Shown in pieces: positions 31,404 to 43,400 of a stretch of 64,000 nt of DNA. Under the pieces are notes generated by a model. The model saw only the letters and a list, made by a program, of their open reading frames with translations, did no database searches and was not told the origin of the DNA. The first letter of the stretch is position 1. Each line of letters begins with the position of its first letter. Source of the stretch: Hydrangea macrophylla (taxonomy: Eukaryota > Streptophyta > Magnoliopsida > Cornales > Hydrangeaceae). The stretch spans positions 57,688,274 through 57,752,273 of the forward strand of contig CM066998.1 of NCBI GenBank assembly GCA_033977485.1, given 5' to 3'. A program made the translations under genes and the position numbers.

Positions 31404-34400
31404 CTGCATCAAGTAGATGAATTCAAGAAACTTAAGTTTTGCTCATGCCATGAAACGTATACACAAATATGACAGTGAAATATGATATTATTGCATGGTC
31501 CTTGTCGACTGCCGTATGGCCAATTTGTCCCCCATTATTCAACAGATTGACCACATGGCATTCCCTAAATGGTCAGATCACTACATAGCTTAGTTTGGCC
31601 CCTTTTGGTGCTTCTCCTTTTTTAAAGCAAAATTTTATGTTAATACATTTGGTTATTACTTTATGAGCTTTGCAAAAATTGAACTTAGGGTTTTTTGGGT
31701 GGAGCTTTTAATAGAAGCTATAGAATGTAGTTTTTAAAAGCTCAAGGTTGCTTTTTGATTTCGTGATGTCTTTTTAAAGAGTAGTTGTTGTATAAAATTA
31801 TCAAACGACTTAGTAGTAAATTTCATAAGCTCGTTTTAAAAAACCACGTGGGGGCCAAACGACTTAGTGGTTTTTTAAAAGGAGCTTATGAAATTTACTA
31901 CTAAGTCGTTTGATAATTTTATACAACCACTACTCTTTAAAAAGACATCACGAAATCATAAAGCAACCTTGAGCTTTTAAAAGCTACATTCTATAGCTTC
32001 TTTTAAAAGCTCCCCCAAAAAAACCCTAAGTTCAATTTTTGCAAAGCTCATAAAGTAATTACCAAATGAATTAACATGAAATTGTGCTTTAAAAAGGAGA
32101 AGCACCGAAATGGGGCCAAACTAAGCCTTAGTCGTGGTCCCGAACGACATAATAATTTGTCATATACACATATATATATATATATATATATATCTACAGT
32201 AATCTATTGGGATATATCCTAATTAACCAACTATATCTAAAAGTTCGCATCACCTCAGTAAAATGTGGACACTAAGGCTTAGTTTGGCCCCATATGGCTT
32301 TTTAAAAGCAGCTTATGAAATTTATTATTAAATTGCTTGATAATTTTGTTCAAGTGACACATTACTCTTCAAAAAAATATCATGAAACTAAAAAGCAACC
32401 TTGAGCTTTTAAATGCTTCATTCTAGAGCTTTTAAATGCTTCCCCAAAAAAGCCCTAAGTTCAATTTTTGCAAAGCCCATAAACTAGTTACCAAATGAAT
32501 TAACATAAAATTGTACTTTAAAAAATGAGAAGCACCAAAAGCGGGGCCAAATTAAGCCTAAATAATTTTCCAAATAAGCTAGCTAAAGTATATCACTTCA
32601 GTCATTTCATCACAAAATTATTTAGTAACCTCGTGAGGGTGGAATGATTTTATTTTTCCTTCTATTTAAAAGTAAACAAGCTGCTATTCTGTTACATAAA
32701 TGTAGTGGGCCAACACGCCCCACACTCTCTCTCGTTATATATATATATATATATTTGTAGAAAATATGAGTTTATACCCTTTGGGATTGTGGAACAAATT
32801 TTAACTATATGAAGAGAGTGCTTGAGCTGCAGTTTTTAGAGTTTACAAGTGATTACATAACTCCAAAATTCAAAATAAACTTTTTTTGGCAAATTGGATT
32901 ATGCAATTCAATCATACAAAAATGTGAGTCAATTGCAGAAAGTAAGCAATTGGCGAAAAGCTATATTGTACAGCTTTTTCATAAAAAAAGGGTCCATTTA
33001 CAAGTCATTCACAAAAACAAAAGCGGTGCCGAACGGCATGGTTTAATAAACCAAGAAGTTTACTTACATGGCTTACGAAATGCTCCACATGATCTGGACC
33101 TTCCCAAGAACTATTCTTCTTACCACTCACAATTTCTAGCAGTAAGACACCGAAACTGAAGACATCAGTCTTCGCAGAAACTTTCCCAAACTTCACATAC
33201 TCTGGAGGCATATACCCACTGCATTGAATATTTTGTTGAACACATTAGCTAGTTTCAGTGTTTATCATGCTCAACTCAATTTTTTCTTCAAATGTAATAG
33301 TTTTTGTTTTGCTAATTATACTTTGTTTATTCCGATTCTTTTCTACTTTTTCTATGGTGTGAGTGCAAATTTCAAACATGCAATGTAGGAAAATATTGCA
33401 TGTTGCACCCTTCAATTATATACCGATTTGTAATTTTGACTCTTATCTTTGTAGTTTAGCAATTTGGTCCCTTATCTTTCACACCAATCGCACTCAGAAA
33501 AAAAAAATGATAGATGCTAGTCAGCCAGCGCCACTTAGGGCAATATCAACCTTTCACTTGATGATTCTCCCTCTCTCTCTCTCTCTCTCAAAAAAATAAA
33601 TAAATAAATAAATAAAATAGAAGTTAACAGTCGTGGCGAATTTGCGGGGACAGACATGGGCATAGACCCAAAGATACTAAAAAAATGTTTATTTTGTCAA
33701 ATGGTTTTAAAACGTTTCAGATTTTACTGATATCCCGCCCTCAAACAGAGTGTGATACTAAAAATTGTTCATTTTGTCAAATGGCTTTAAAAGGTTTCAA
33801 ATTTTACTAATATCCCCCCCTCAAACAGAGAGTGTGTGAACTTTTTACACAACCTCTTTGATCATTACATGGCCGCCTAGCAATTATCTGAATATGCCAC
33901 AGATGATAAGCACAAAAATAACACCAATACTTACAAGGTCCCAGCAATTCCCTTGGTAATATCTTGACTTTGATCAACAAGAAACAACCTTGCTGTGCCA
34001 AAATCTGAAATTTTAGGGTTCATCTGCTCATCTAATAAAACATTTGCCGCTTTGAGATCACGGTGGATGATCCTAACCTGAGAATCTTCATGGAGGTACA
34101 AGATCCCCTTAGCCGTACCTACTATGATTTTGAATCGCGCTTCCCAATTTAACAGTAACTTCTTGATTGGATCTACATATTCATCCAAACAGCGAATAAG
34201 AGAAAAACATTTAGTTACTCCGTATGAGAGTATATTCTATGTGATGATATGGCAATTCTAAAAGTCCACATATTTACGATAGCGAGAGTCAGAGATTTTT
34301 TATAAAATAATTGATTAACGAACGGGTCCTAAATCATGAGAGATTGAAGTCAATACCAAATATAAATTGATCAAGGCTAGCTTTGGGCACAAACTCGTAG

Positions 34401-37400
34401 ATAAGAAGCCTTTCTTTTCCCTCAAAGCAAAATCCGAGGAGCCTAACTAGATTCTTGTGTTGAAGCCTAGCCATGAACACAATCTCATTCTTGAATTGGA
34501 TTTCACCTTGAGCAGTACTCCTTCCAAGTCTTTTAACAGCAATTTCTAGTCCATTCGAAAGCTTGCCCTGTCATATATATAGAAAACAATGCAGACTGTG
34601 TCATCTCTGTAGCTCGGTGACCTCGCAAAAATTTTTCCTATACTGTCCATTTTTTATTTGGTCCAAAGCACTACCTCAGCTATTCAAGCGGGTGGTCCGT
34701 TTTTTCGTACACAATTATTGTCCGTTTCTTTGTACACAATAATTTTTCGGAAAAAGAGGAACACTAACCAGAGCAGCAGCACTGCCACAACATTACCAGT
34801 ACCTAAAGTTCTTTCCCAAGGACACAAGGCTAATATAACCAGCCCATCACCATACAGAATTTATAGACATATTGTAGCCTAGTACATCTTTATGTAATAT
34901 ACATATATATATATATATGCGCGCACACACAAAACATTACTGAAGAATCTCCCAAACAAAAAAAATTTATGATTCCTCCTCAGATTCACATAAAACATAT
35001 TTAGTGTATGTTTGGTTCATTGATTTAGTCAGCGAAAAGAAAACGGATCGGAAACGAAAGTTAGTTCCTTTGTATTTTTCTTTCATGCTTAAACGACATC
35101 AAAATTTTAATTTTAAAATTACAATTTCCAAAATTTAATTATAAAGTAAGAAAAATAGAAAGAAAATGACTCACAAAATTATAAGTACTTAATTTATTGC
35201 TCAACTTACTTTCTTTGTATTTTCTTCATTGTTTTCATTATTAATCAACAAAGGAAAATGTCCTCCTCTAATTTTTCCCCCCCTTTTCCCTCTCTAAATC
35301 CATCTAGTAGGACAATTGGTGCACCAAATAGCTCGACTCCAATGAAAAGTATGCCTTTGTTATGTGCATTTCTAGATGAAACTTTGAAAGCATTTTTCGA
35401 AAAATATTTTGCATCAAAACAAATAGAGTATTATTGTAAAATTGTTTTATTTTCAATGGCTATGTAACTTGTTTGACTGTGCAAACTTTATTTTTGGGGA
35501 TGTAAAGCATTTTCCAAAAAATGTTTTAGATTAAAAACAAATGGAGTATTATTATAAAACTATTTTAATTTCAATGGTTATGTAACTTGTTTGACTTTGC
35601 AAACTTTATTTTTTGGGGATGTAATAGTTTTGAATGTTAGTATGTGCATTTTGTGAGAAATGACTGATGTAATTTGGAGTTGTATCAGCAAATGTTTGTT
35701 ACGTTTAAACAAATCATTATTCAAATCTTTAACATTTTTTTTTGGTGTTGAAAATATGTTTTGGAACGGTATGGATTTGCTGAAAATTAGATTTTACATT
35801 GATATCATTACCAAATATACATGCGTTTTACTTTTTTTTTTATTTCTATTTACATTTATTTTAAAGACCAACAATGTCACTAACGAGTCTCTGTTTTTGT
35901 TTCTAAAAAGATGTCCTAATTACAATTTATACCCTTATACTATGCATGTATTTTCAATTGGATATATATACACAGTTATTTTGTTCAATTGAATCCTTGA
36001 ACATCAAATTTTATTCAATCAGACCAAAAACTTGAAGTATTTGGCTTAAACTAACGGCAATTGTCATGTAAGTTGCGCGTGATACTTACCTGTCACAGAA
36101 TTGGTTAAGCTAAATGAATGAGAGTGTGAATGGCATGAAAAATAGCATTCGATCAGACCCAAAGTTGCATGCAATCAGATCCAAAGTCGCATTCAATTAG
36201 ATCCAAAATCATATCATTTTCACGCCATTCACAATCTCTGTCATTTGTCCTAATCTAATATGTGACAAGTAAGCATTACGTGCAACTTACGGGAATTTTT
36301 TTGTTAATTTAAGCCAACGACGTCTGGTTGAATAAATTTTTAAAGTTCAAGGGTTCAATTGAATAAAAAAATAGAGTACATGTATCCAATTAAAAACACA
36401 AGTATAGTATAATAGTGCGTAAAGTGTAATTAGGTCTTGATACGCCCGAAATTGGCTCTATCTTATGACCGAGCGGTTCATGCACGACCTGGCCAACAGG
36501 TCGGGAAAACCGCACATGCACATCCCACTGCGGGAACAGCTCATCCGGGCCCACAGGCATGATCCCGAGCATTACGGACAGTTTCCTACTCAAGCTAGAA
36601 GACTAAGGGAAAGTGCACACTATTTCCTAATCCAATTAGGAAATCCCCATAATTAATGCCAATCTATATCAATAGGATTATATTTACTTATCCATGTATG
36701 AGTAGCTCTCTTACATCTATAAAAAAGACCCCTCACCCCCCATTGAAGGGGACACCAACTTCTCAGTCTACCCAGCACCTCTATAATTCACCATTATATG
36801 CATACACCCGGCCGGTATTACTGGTAGTGCCGCCCCTCTTTGTTGGCTCACCAGGCCCGCCGGTGATCTGCTAGTGAACGTGCTCAGACACACACGTGGA
36901 CGTAGGTACCTTCGTTAACAGGGCCGAACCACATACAAAAAATAGTCTCTCACTCTCTCTCTCTCTCTCTCTTTGAATTGCTTTACTCTACTCTTACCAA
37001 ATTTTGACATCATCAGTTTGGCGCCGTCTGTGGGAAACGACAAGTTTTCTCATCAACAAATTTCTTTACTGATCATGCCACCGAAGAAGGGTAAAAAGAT
37101 CGACCAGCAGTCCAACCGGGATGTTCCTCCGGCCCCGGCAACGGCTGCGGCAGTCATGACATCTGAGCAAATCACCGCAACCCTCACACAACTCTTGGAG
37201 GGCTAGCGTCAAATCCAGCAACAGATCGAAGCCCTGCTAGCCCATCAAAGCAATCCTCCAGTGGCCGGGAAACGACCCGGGAACGTTGCGTACGGTCGGA
37301 AACCGGTCTTGACCAGACAACGTGCCCGAGCCAACCCGTCCCGTGTTGAGGGTGCCAGAGACATCAACAGTGGGCGTGCTACCCGAGAGGAAAGGCAGGA

Positions 37401-40400
37401 GCATATGGCCTGGGAATCAGTCCAAGGTCACTCGGTCAAGAGCCGAGTTGTCCCTAGGCGAACGGTTACCTGGAGTCATGGCCGAGCCTGATCCCAGAGG
37501 ACATCACCCTGCCATGAAGAAGCCTCTTCTACCAACCCGACCAGCTCCTCAGATACCGGTAGGGAATGAGTGGAAGCCCGAATCAAGTACTTACAGAAGC
37601 AGATCGACGGAGTGGCCAAAAAGCTTGGTCAAAATCGTGTTCCGAATCAAGCCAATACCGAGACAGAGTCACCATTCTCCAACCAGATCACGAGGTTCTC
37701 TATCCCGCGCGAATTTAAGCAGCCTCGGCTGGATTCATACAACGGCTCGGAAAGCCCGGTCGACCACGTCCGGACCTACAAGGTTCAGATGGCCTTAGCC
37801 ACCAACTCTGATGAATTACACTGCCTAGCCTTCCCCAGCACTTTGAAAGGCCCGGCCATGCAGTGGTTCTACTCCTTGGAGCCCCGATCGGTCTGTAGTT
37901 TCAAATAACTCAGCAAGCAGTTCATCAACCAGTTCGCCGGTATGCATGAGCGGCCGAAGCCAGACATGCAGCTACTGATAGTCAGACAACGGGATAATGA
38001 GTCCCTCAAGGAGTTCACCGACCGGTTCAACCAACAGAAGCTTCAAATCCGCAATTTGAACGAGACAATCGCCATCATAGCCTTCTGCTCGGGAGTTCAA
38101 CACACCAAGTGCGCCGCGTCGTTCCACAGAAACCGACCGGCAACCTTGGTCGAACTCGCAGAGAGGGTTGGAAAATACATCGACACTGAGGAATTTATAA
38201 AGATCAAAGACCCCGAGCAAGAAAGCAACAAGTCTTCCAGAAGCAAGCGAAAGTGAGATCAGCCCGGGAGTTCTGACAGTTCCCCCAACTCACAGCAAGC
38301 AGAGTCCGGCAGCCCCGACCCGACCTCCAGTTGACAGTAGTCTGAGTCAGGCCGCCCTGACACAACCTCCAGTTCATATCGGTCAGGATTAAGCAGTTCC
38401 GACTTTGCCTCCAGCACAGAGAAATCAGGAGCCCGACGATCCTGATCCGACCTCCTGTCTCCATCGGTCTAGATGAGCCCGACTACAGTGGTACTTGCCT
38501 GATCACCACATGAGGCTCCGCCGATTGTCAGAGAGCCTTTCCAAAGTCCTCGGACCTAATCCCGAGGCACCCAAAGTGCTCGGGCCTAACCCCGAGGCAT
38601 CTAAAAAGACCTCGGGCTCCGAACCCAGGCATTAAAAAGACCTCGGACTCCGAACCTAGGCACTAAAAAGACCTCGGACTCCGAACCCAGGCACTCAAAA
38701 GACCATGGGCTCCAAACCCCGAGGCATCTAAAAAGACCTCGGGCTCCGAACCCAGGCATTAAAAAGACCTCGGACTCCGAATCCAGGCACTAAAAAAACC
38801 TCGGGCTCCGAACCCAGGCACTCAAAAGACCTCGGGCTCCGAACCCAAGCACTAAAGACCTCGGGGTCACGCCCGAGACACCGGCTTCGCGTAGGTCCAA
38901 CCGACGATGGGGGCAAACCCCCTAGGTGGCTGATGATGGCAAGCTTCAAAAGACCCTGCAACCACCATGTTCCAGGTCGGTTACCTACAGTCATAGCCTC
39001 TGTAAGACCCTCGTTTTAGTGAAAGCTTGGGGGGCAAAATGGCGCAGTGAACTAAACAGGTAATCACACCGGGTATCTACAGGCCTCGCGGATCACCAAG
39101 TCAAAATCTTGGACAACCCGAGCACCTACAATACTCAGAGGCAATAACTCCACTTAGGTCCAGACCGACGATGGAGGTGACTAAAATCTCTTAGGTTGGC
39201 CTACGATAGAGGAGCAAAAGGACCCTAAAGCAACGTGATTTAGGTCGGCTCCACCAACATGGTCAAGCTCTTCTCCCAACAGTCTTGACGAAGGCTAACT
39301 GGGCAGAAGACAACCATCTTGGGGAGTTAGCATAAAAAGGACCCTAAAGCAATACGCTTTAGGTCGGCTTTTCCAATATGGTCAAATTCTTCTACCCACA
39401 ACCTTGACGAAGGTTTACGGGCAGAAGATAACCATCCTAGGAGCTAACTCAAACAAAAAGACTCCGAAGTAGGCCGAGTCTCAACTCTCGGTCACTTCCT
39501 GAGCACTCAAAGACTCCGAATTAGGCCGGGTCTTAACTCTCGGTCAGTTCCCGAGCACTTAAAGGTCCCGAGCTAGGTTGAGTCTCAACTCTCAGTCAGT
39601 TCCCGAGGACTCACCAGGCTCAGAAGCCTCGAGGCAGCTTCCACAAGCACTCAGACAGCGGCAAGTAACATCAAACTGATTTCCAAACTTGCCCTGATAT
39701 AGTATCTGGCCAATCTTGGAAATGGGGGCTGCTGATACGCCCGAAATTGTCTCTATCTTATGACCGAGCGGTTCATGCACGACCTGGCCAACAGGTCGGG
39801 AAAATCGCACATGCACATCCCACCGCGGGAACAGCTCATCCGGGCCCACAGGCATGATCCGGAGCATTACGGGCAGTTTCCTACTCAAGCTAGAAGACTA
39901 AGGGAAAGTGCACACTATTTCCTAATCCAATTAGGAAATCCCCATAATTAATGTCAATCTATATCAATAGGACTATATTTCCTTATCCATGTATGAGTAG
40001 GTCTCTTATATCTATAAAAGAGACCTCTCACCCCCCATTGAAGGGGACACCAACTTCTCAGTCTACCCAGCCCCTCTATAATTCACCATTATATGCATAC
40101 ACCTGGCCGGTATTACTGGTAGTGCCGCCCCTCTTTGTTGGCTCACCAGGCCCGCCGGTGATCTGCTAGTGAACGTGCTCAGACACACACGTGGACGTAG
40201 GTACCTTCGTTAATAGGGCCGAACCACATACAAAAAATAGTCTCTCACACACTCTCTCTCTCTTTGAATTGCTTTACTCTACTCTTACCAAATTTTGATA
40301 CCATCATGTCTTTTAAAAAAAAAAAAGGAACAACCGTATAAATTAGTTTCCATTTTGAAGAAATACTAAAACATTACCATGCAGCCCCAAGAATGAGTAC

Positions 40401-43400
40401 TTAGACCAGGCCAATCGATATGATTCCACTTCATGGAACAGATTGACTATTCATTCTAGACTAATTCAAAAAGTGTTTTGTTACCTTGTAAACCGAACCA
40501 AATCCACCTTGTCCAAGTTTATTAGTCTCAGAGAAGTCATTTGTTGCAACCCTTATTTTGCCAAAGTCAAATTTCAATGATTCCTCCTCGGTTTGGATTG
40601 CATCCTCAGCTTCACAGAAAGAAAGAAGTTATTGATATTTAGATTCCGACCACAGTCCAGGGCAGCTACATTTTACGAGGCGATTCTATGATAAGACCCC
40701 ATTTTGTAAAATTTTCAGGAATAATTGTTGTTAACCATTTTCTTATCTTTGTTTTTGATAACAAATTCAGAAACGGATAGAGGAAGCAAGACTCAATAAC
40801 CGGGTTGGGAGAAGATCGAAAAGCTCTCGACTTAGGTTTAGTTTGGATCTCACGTGGTTTTTTAAAAGTATCTTATAAAATTTATTACTCTCTCCGTTCC
40901 CTTTTTTGAATCCACCTTTGGAAACTCAATTTATTAAGGGGACAAAAATAATCTACACCTTTTTTTCCACAATTTCCCCTAATTATTACAATAACTTTTT
41001 TAGTTTTGTCTTGGTGTAGATTTCAAGGAAGGGTAGTTTTGGAAAATAAGTAAAAATTGTATACTAATTTAGAAAAGTTGACACTAATTTTTGGACATCC
41101 CAAAATGGAATATAGGACTCAAAAAAAAGGGATGGATGGAGTATTAAGTTGTTTGATAATTTTGTACAAGTGACACATTACTCTTCAAAAAAACTTCATG
41201 AAATCAAAAAACAATTTTGGGCTTTTAAAAGCTCCATTCTAGGAGAAATTTTTGGGTGCCCCCAAGTACCATGTGGCATGCCACTTGTTACCCCATACCC
41301 AATAAAAGTATGTCACATGAATAATAGAACCCACCACAAAAAATTTAAACGGTTCCAACAATCCTGTGTGAAGCACCTCATTGGGTGTGGGGCACCACAT
41401 AGGCGCTACCTTGAAGGTACACAAAAACTTCTCCCATTCTAGAGCTTTTAAAAACTATCCCACAAAAGTCCCAAGTTCAATTTTTGTAAAGCTCATAAAC
41501 TAGTTAGTAAATGAATTAACATGAAATTGTGCTTTAAAAAAGGATAAGCACAAAAATGGGGGTCAAACTAAGCCTTAATCTTTGACAGTTGTGGGGAGCG
41601 TATTCGGTGGAATTCGGTGGAGGAATAAAAAGAAGGAAGGATTGTCGATGGAACACTGGGATCGATTTTGAATGGTCGCATTAAAAGTCGTAATGTGATC
41701 CTTGGGGATGCTCTTGAAACGTGGAAGCTTGGGCAATCTCTGAGTTTGTCTTTTGATGATAATGATAGGGAGATTTGAAAAATAGAGATTGGGATGAGTA
41801 TGAGAGAGGTCAATTAGGATCCTTATTCGTTTTGTTTGCCTGGACTCCGTCAGCCAATTGTTTTCTGTGTTTGTTTTTTGGTCTTTGGGTGGCCTAGGTT
41901 GGAGTCTTTTTGGACTTTCTTTGGGGTATTTTTGGTTCTGTCGGTTTGGGTTCTTTCTTTAGCGTTTTTTTGTAGAAGTTTTTATATACCCTCGAGGTAG
42001 TATCTATGCTCACATCCTATGATGTAGCGCCACACCAAATTGTTAGGCTATTTAAATTTTTTGTGATGGATTTTATTGTTCATGTGACGCGCTACTATTG
42101 GGTATGGAGTACCAAGTGGCATGCCATGTATTACCTTGAGGGTACCCAAAAATTTCTCTCTTTTGGGGCTCTTGTTTTTGTTTTGGGTGGGGCTAGTACT
42201 TGTTTGTCTTTTCCCTGTTGTGTGAGCTGGGTTCTTTTTTTGAGATTTCTCGGCTCTTTGGCCTTTCTAATAAAATTCTTTCTTGTTGATAAAAAAAAAA
42301 AACAGTTTCATTAAATATTTTGGAATTTCATAATCACTTATGGACTCCAAATATTGTTGTCAAATGGGGGACTAAAGCATATTCCATCTTACCTCCAACA
42401 TCCTTCACTCTCTTCCTCAAAAGCAGAAAGGCACAAGCGATAGAAATGAGTACTAATGAGATAACTGTTGGAACAACAATAACAGCAGCAGTACGAGATT
42501 TGCTTCTCCGTTTGTCTGCATAAGACACGAATTTCTTCATATTAGCATATGGAGATTTAGGGTCTGTTTGATAGAATTGAAAATTAAGTGTTGAATTTTA
42601 AATACTGAAAATTTTAAATAATTGAATTCGCAATACTGAAAGTAGTGTTTCAATAACTGAAATAAACTGCATTCAGGTGATTATATTCTGTAAAAAAATT
42701 TCACATAAAGTTCTTAGTGGATTTTTGACTGCTTTTTCAATTAAGTTATACATTATCAAGCATTCTGAAAAGTAATAAGTGCTGAAAATTTTCGTTTTCA
42801 GCCCATAATTGGGTTTGGGTTATCAAACACACCCTTAGTAATACTAATGTTGGGTATTATTTCAATTTGAATAGTGTAATTCTTGATTTTTGTTTTAATA
42901 AAATAAATATAATGTTTTCAACTAAAATCCATCATAGTGAATGGAATTATTTAGATAAATAGCTTTCATTGTATCTTGTTAAATGACCATTTATATGTTT
43001 TCTAAAAACAGCAAAAAAAATATGAATACAAAACTCTTACTTTTGAAATGAGCTGAGTTTTCTTGAATAAAACCTTTCAAGATATGCCTTTGTAGTTATA
43101 AAATAGGAATGCAATCATTGTAATCACGGATGCCCAACTAGGCCCTAAGGTTCAGTTTGGTTCATTGATTTAGTGAGAGATAAAGGAAAGAGAAAATGAT
43201 AACAAGAAAGAATGCGAGTTCCCTTGTAATTTTCATCATACTTGAACAACATCAAAATTCAAAATTTTAAAAATGTAAAGGCGCAACTAAGAAAAGGGAG
43301 GCATGAGACTTACAAAACTTAATTTATCACTACATTTTCTATTTCCACCTAGTTTATCCCTTACCAATTTCGTTCTAGTTTTTCCCTTACCAATTTCCTC

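Larger units (their letters stand above)
36438..40306 (+). mobile_element. Complete non-autonomous gag-only LTR retrotransposon (TR-GAG-like) in CRK-B intron 3
   Basis: 3,869 bases with two related LTRs, a primer-binding region, a gag gene and no protease, reverse transcriptase or integrase. Flanks GGTCT (36433-36437) and TGTCT (40307-40311) match at 4 of 5 bases, fitting a 5-bp target duplication. It lies antisense to CRK-B, inside intron 3 between exons 3 and 4, which are both intact, so splicing over it is possible. It would depend on enzymes of an autonomous gypsy partner. The TR-GAG label (LTR element encoding only gag) is from knowledge of such elements. Confidence 0.88.
40831..41576. 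mobile_element. MITE of the CTTAGTTTGGCCC family, copy f, with two nested MITEs
   Basis: The outer element keeps ends CTTAGGTTTAGTTTGG and GGTCAAACTAAGCC and its internal blocks (TTGTACAAGTGACACATTAC, ATTCTAGAGCTTTTAAAA). It is split by a Stowaway element and a Mutator-like MITE. It lies in CRK-B intron 2. Confidence 0.8.

Noticed and set aside
35660..35992. 110-codon frame in CRK-B intron 3
   Set aside because: It is Phe/Leu/Ile-rich translation of AT-rich DNA that runs into a foldback element; no conserved motif.
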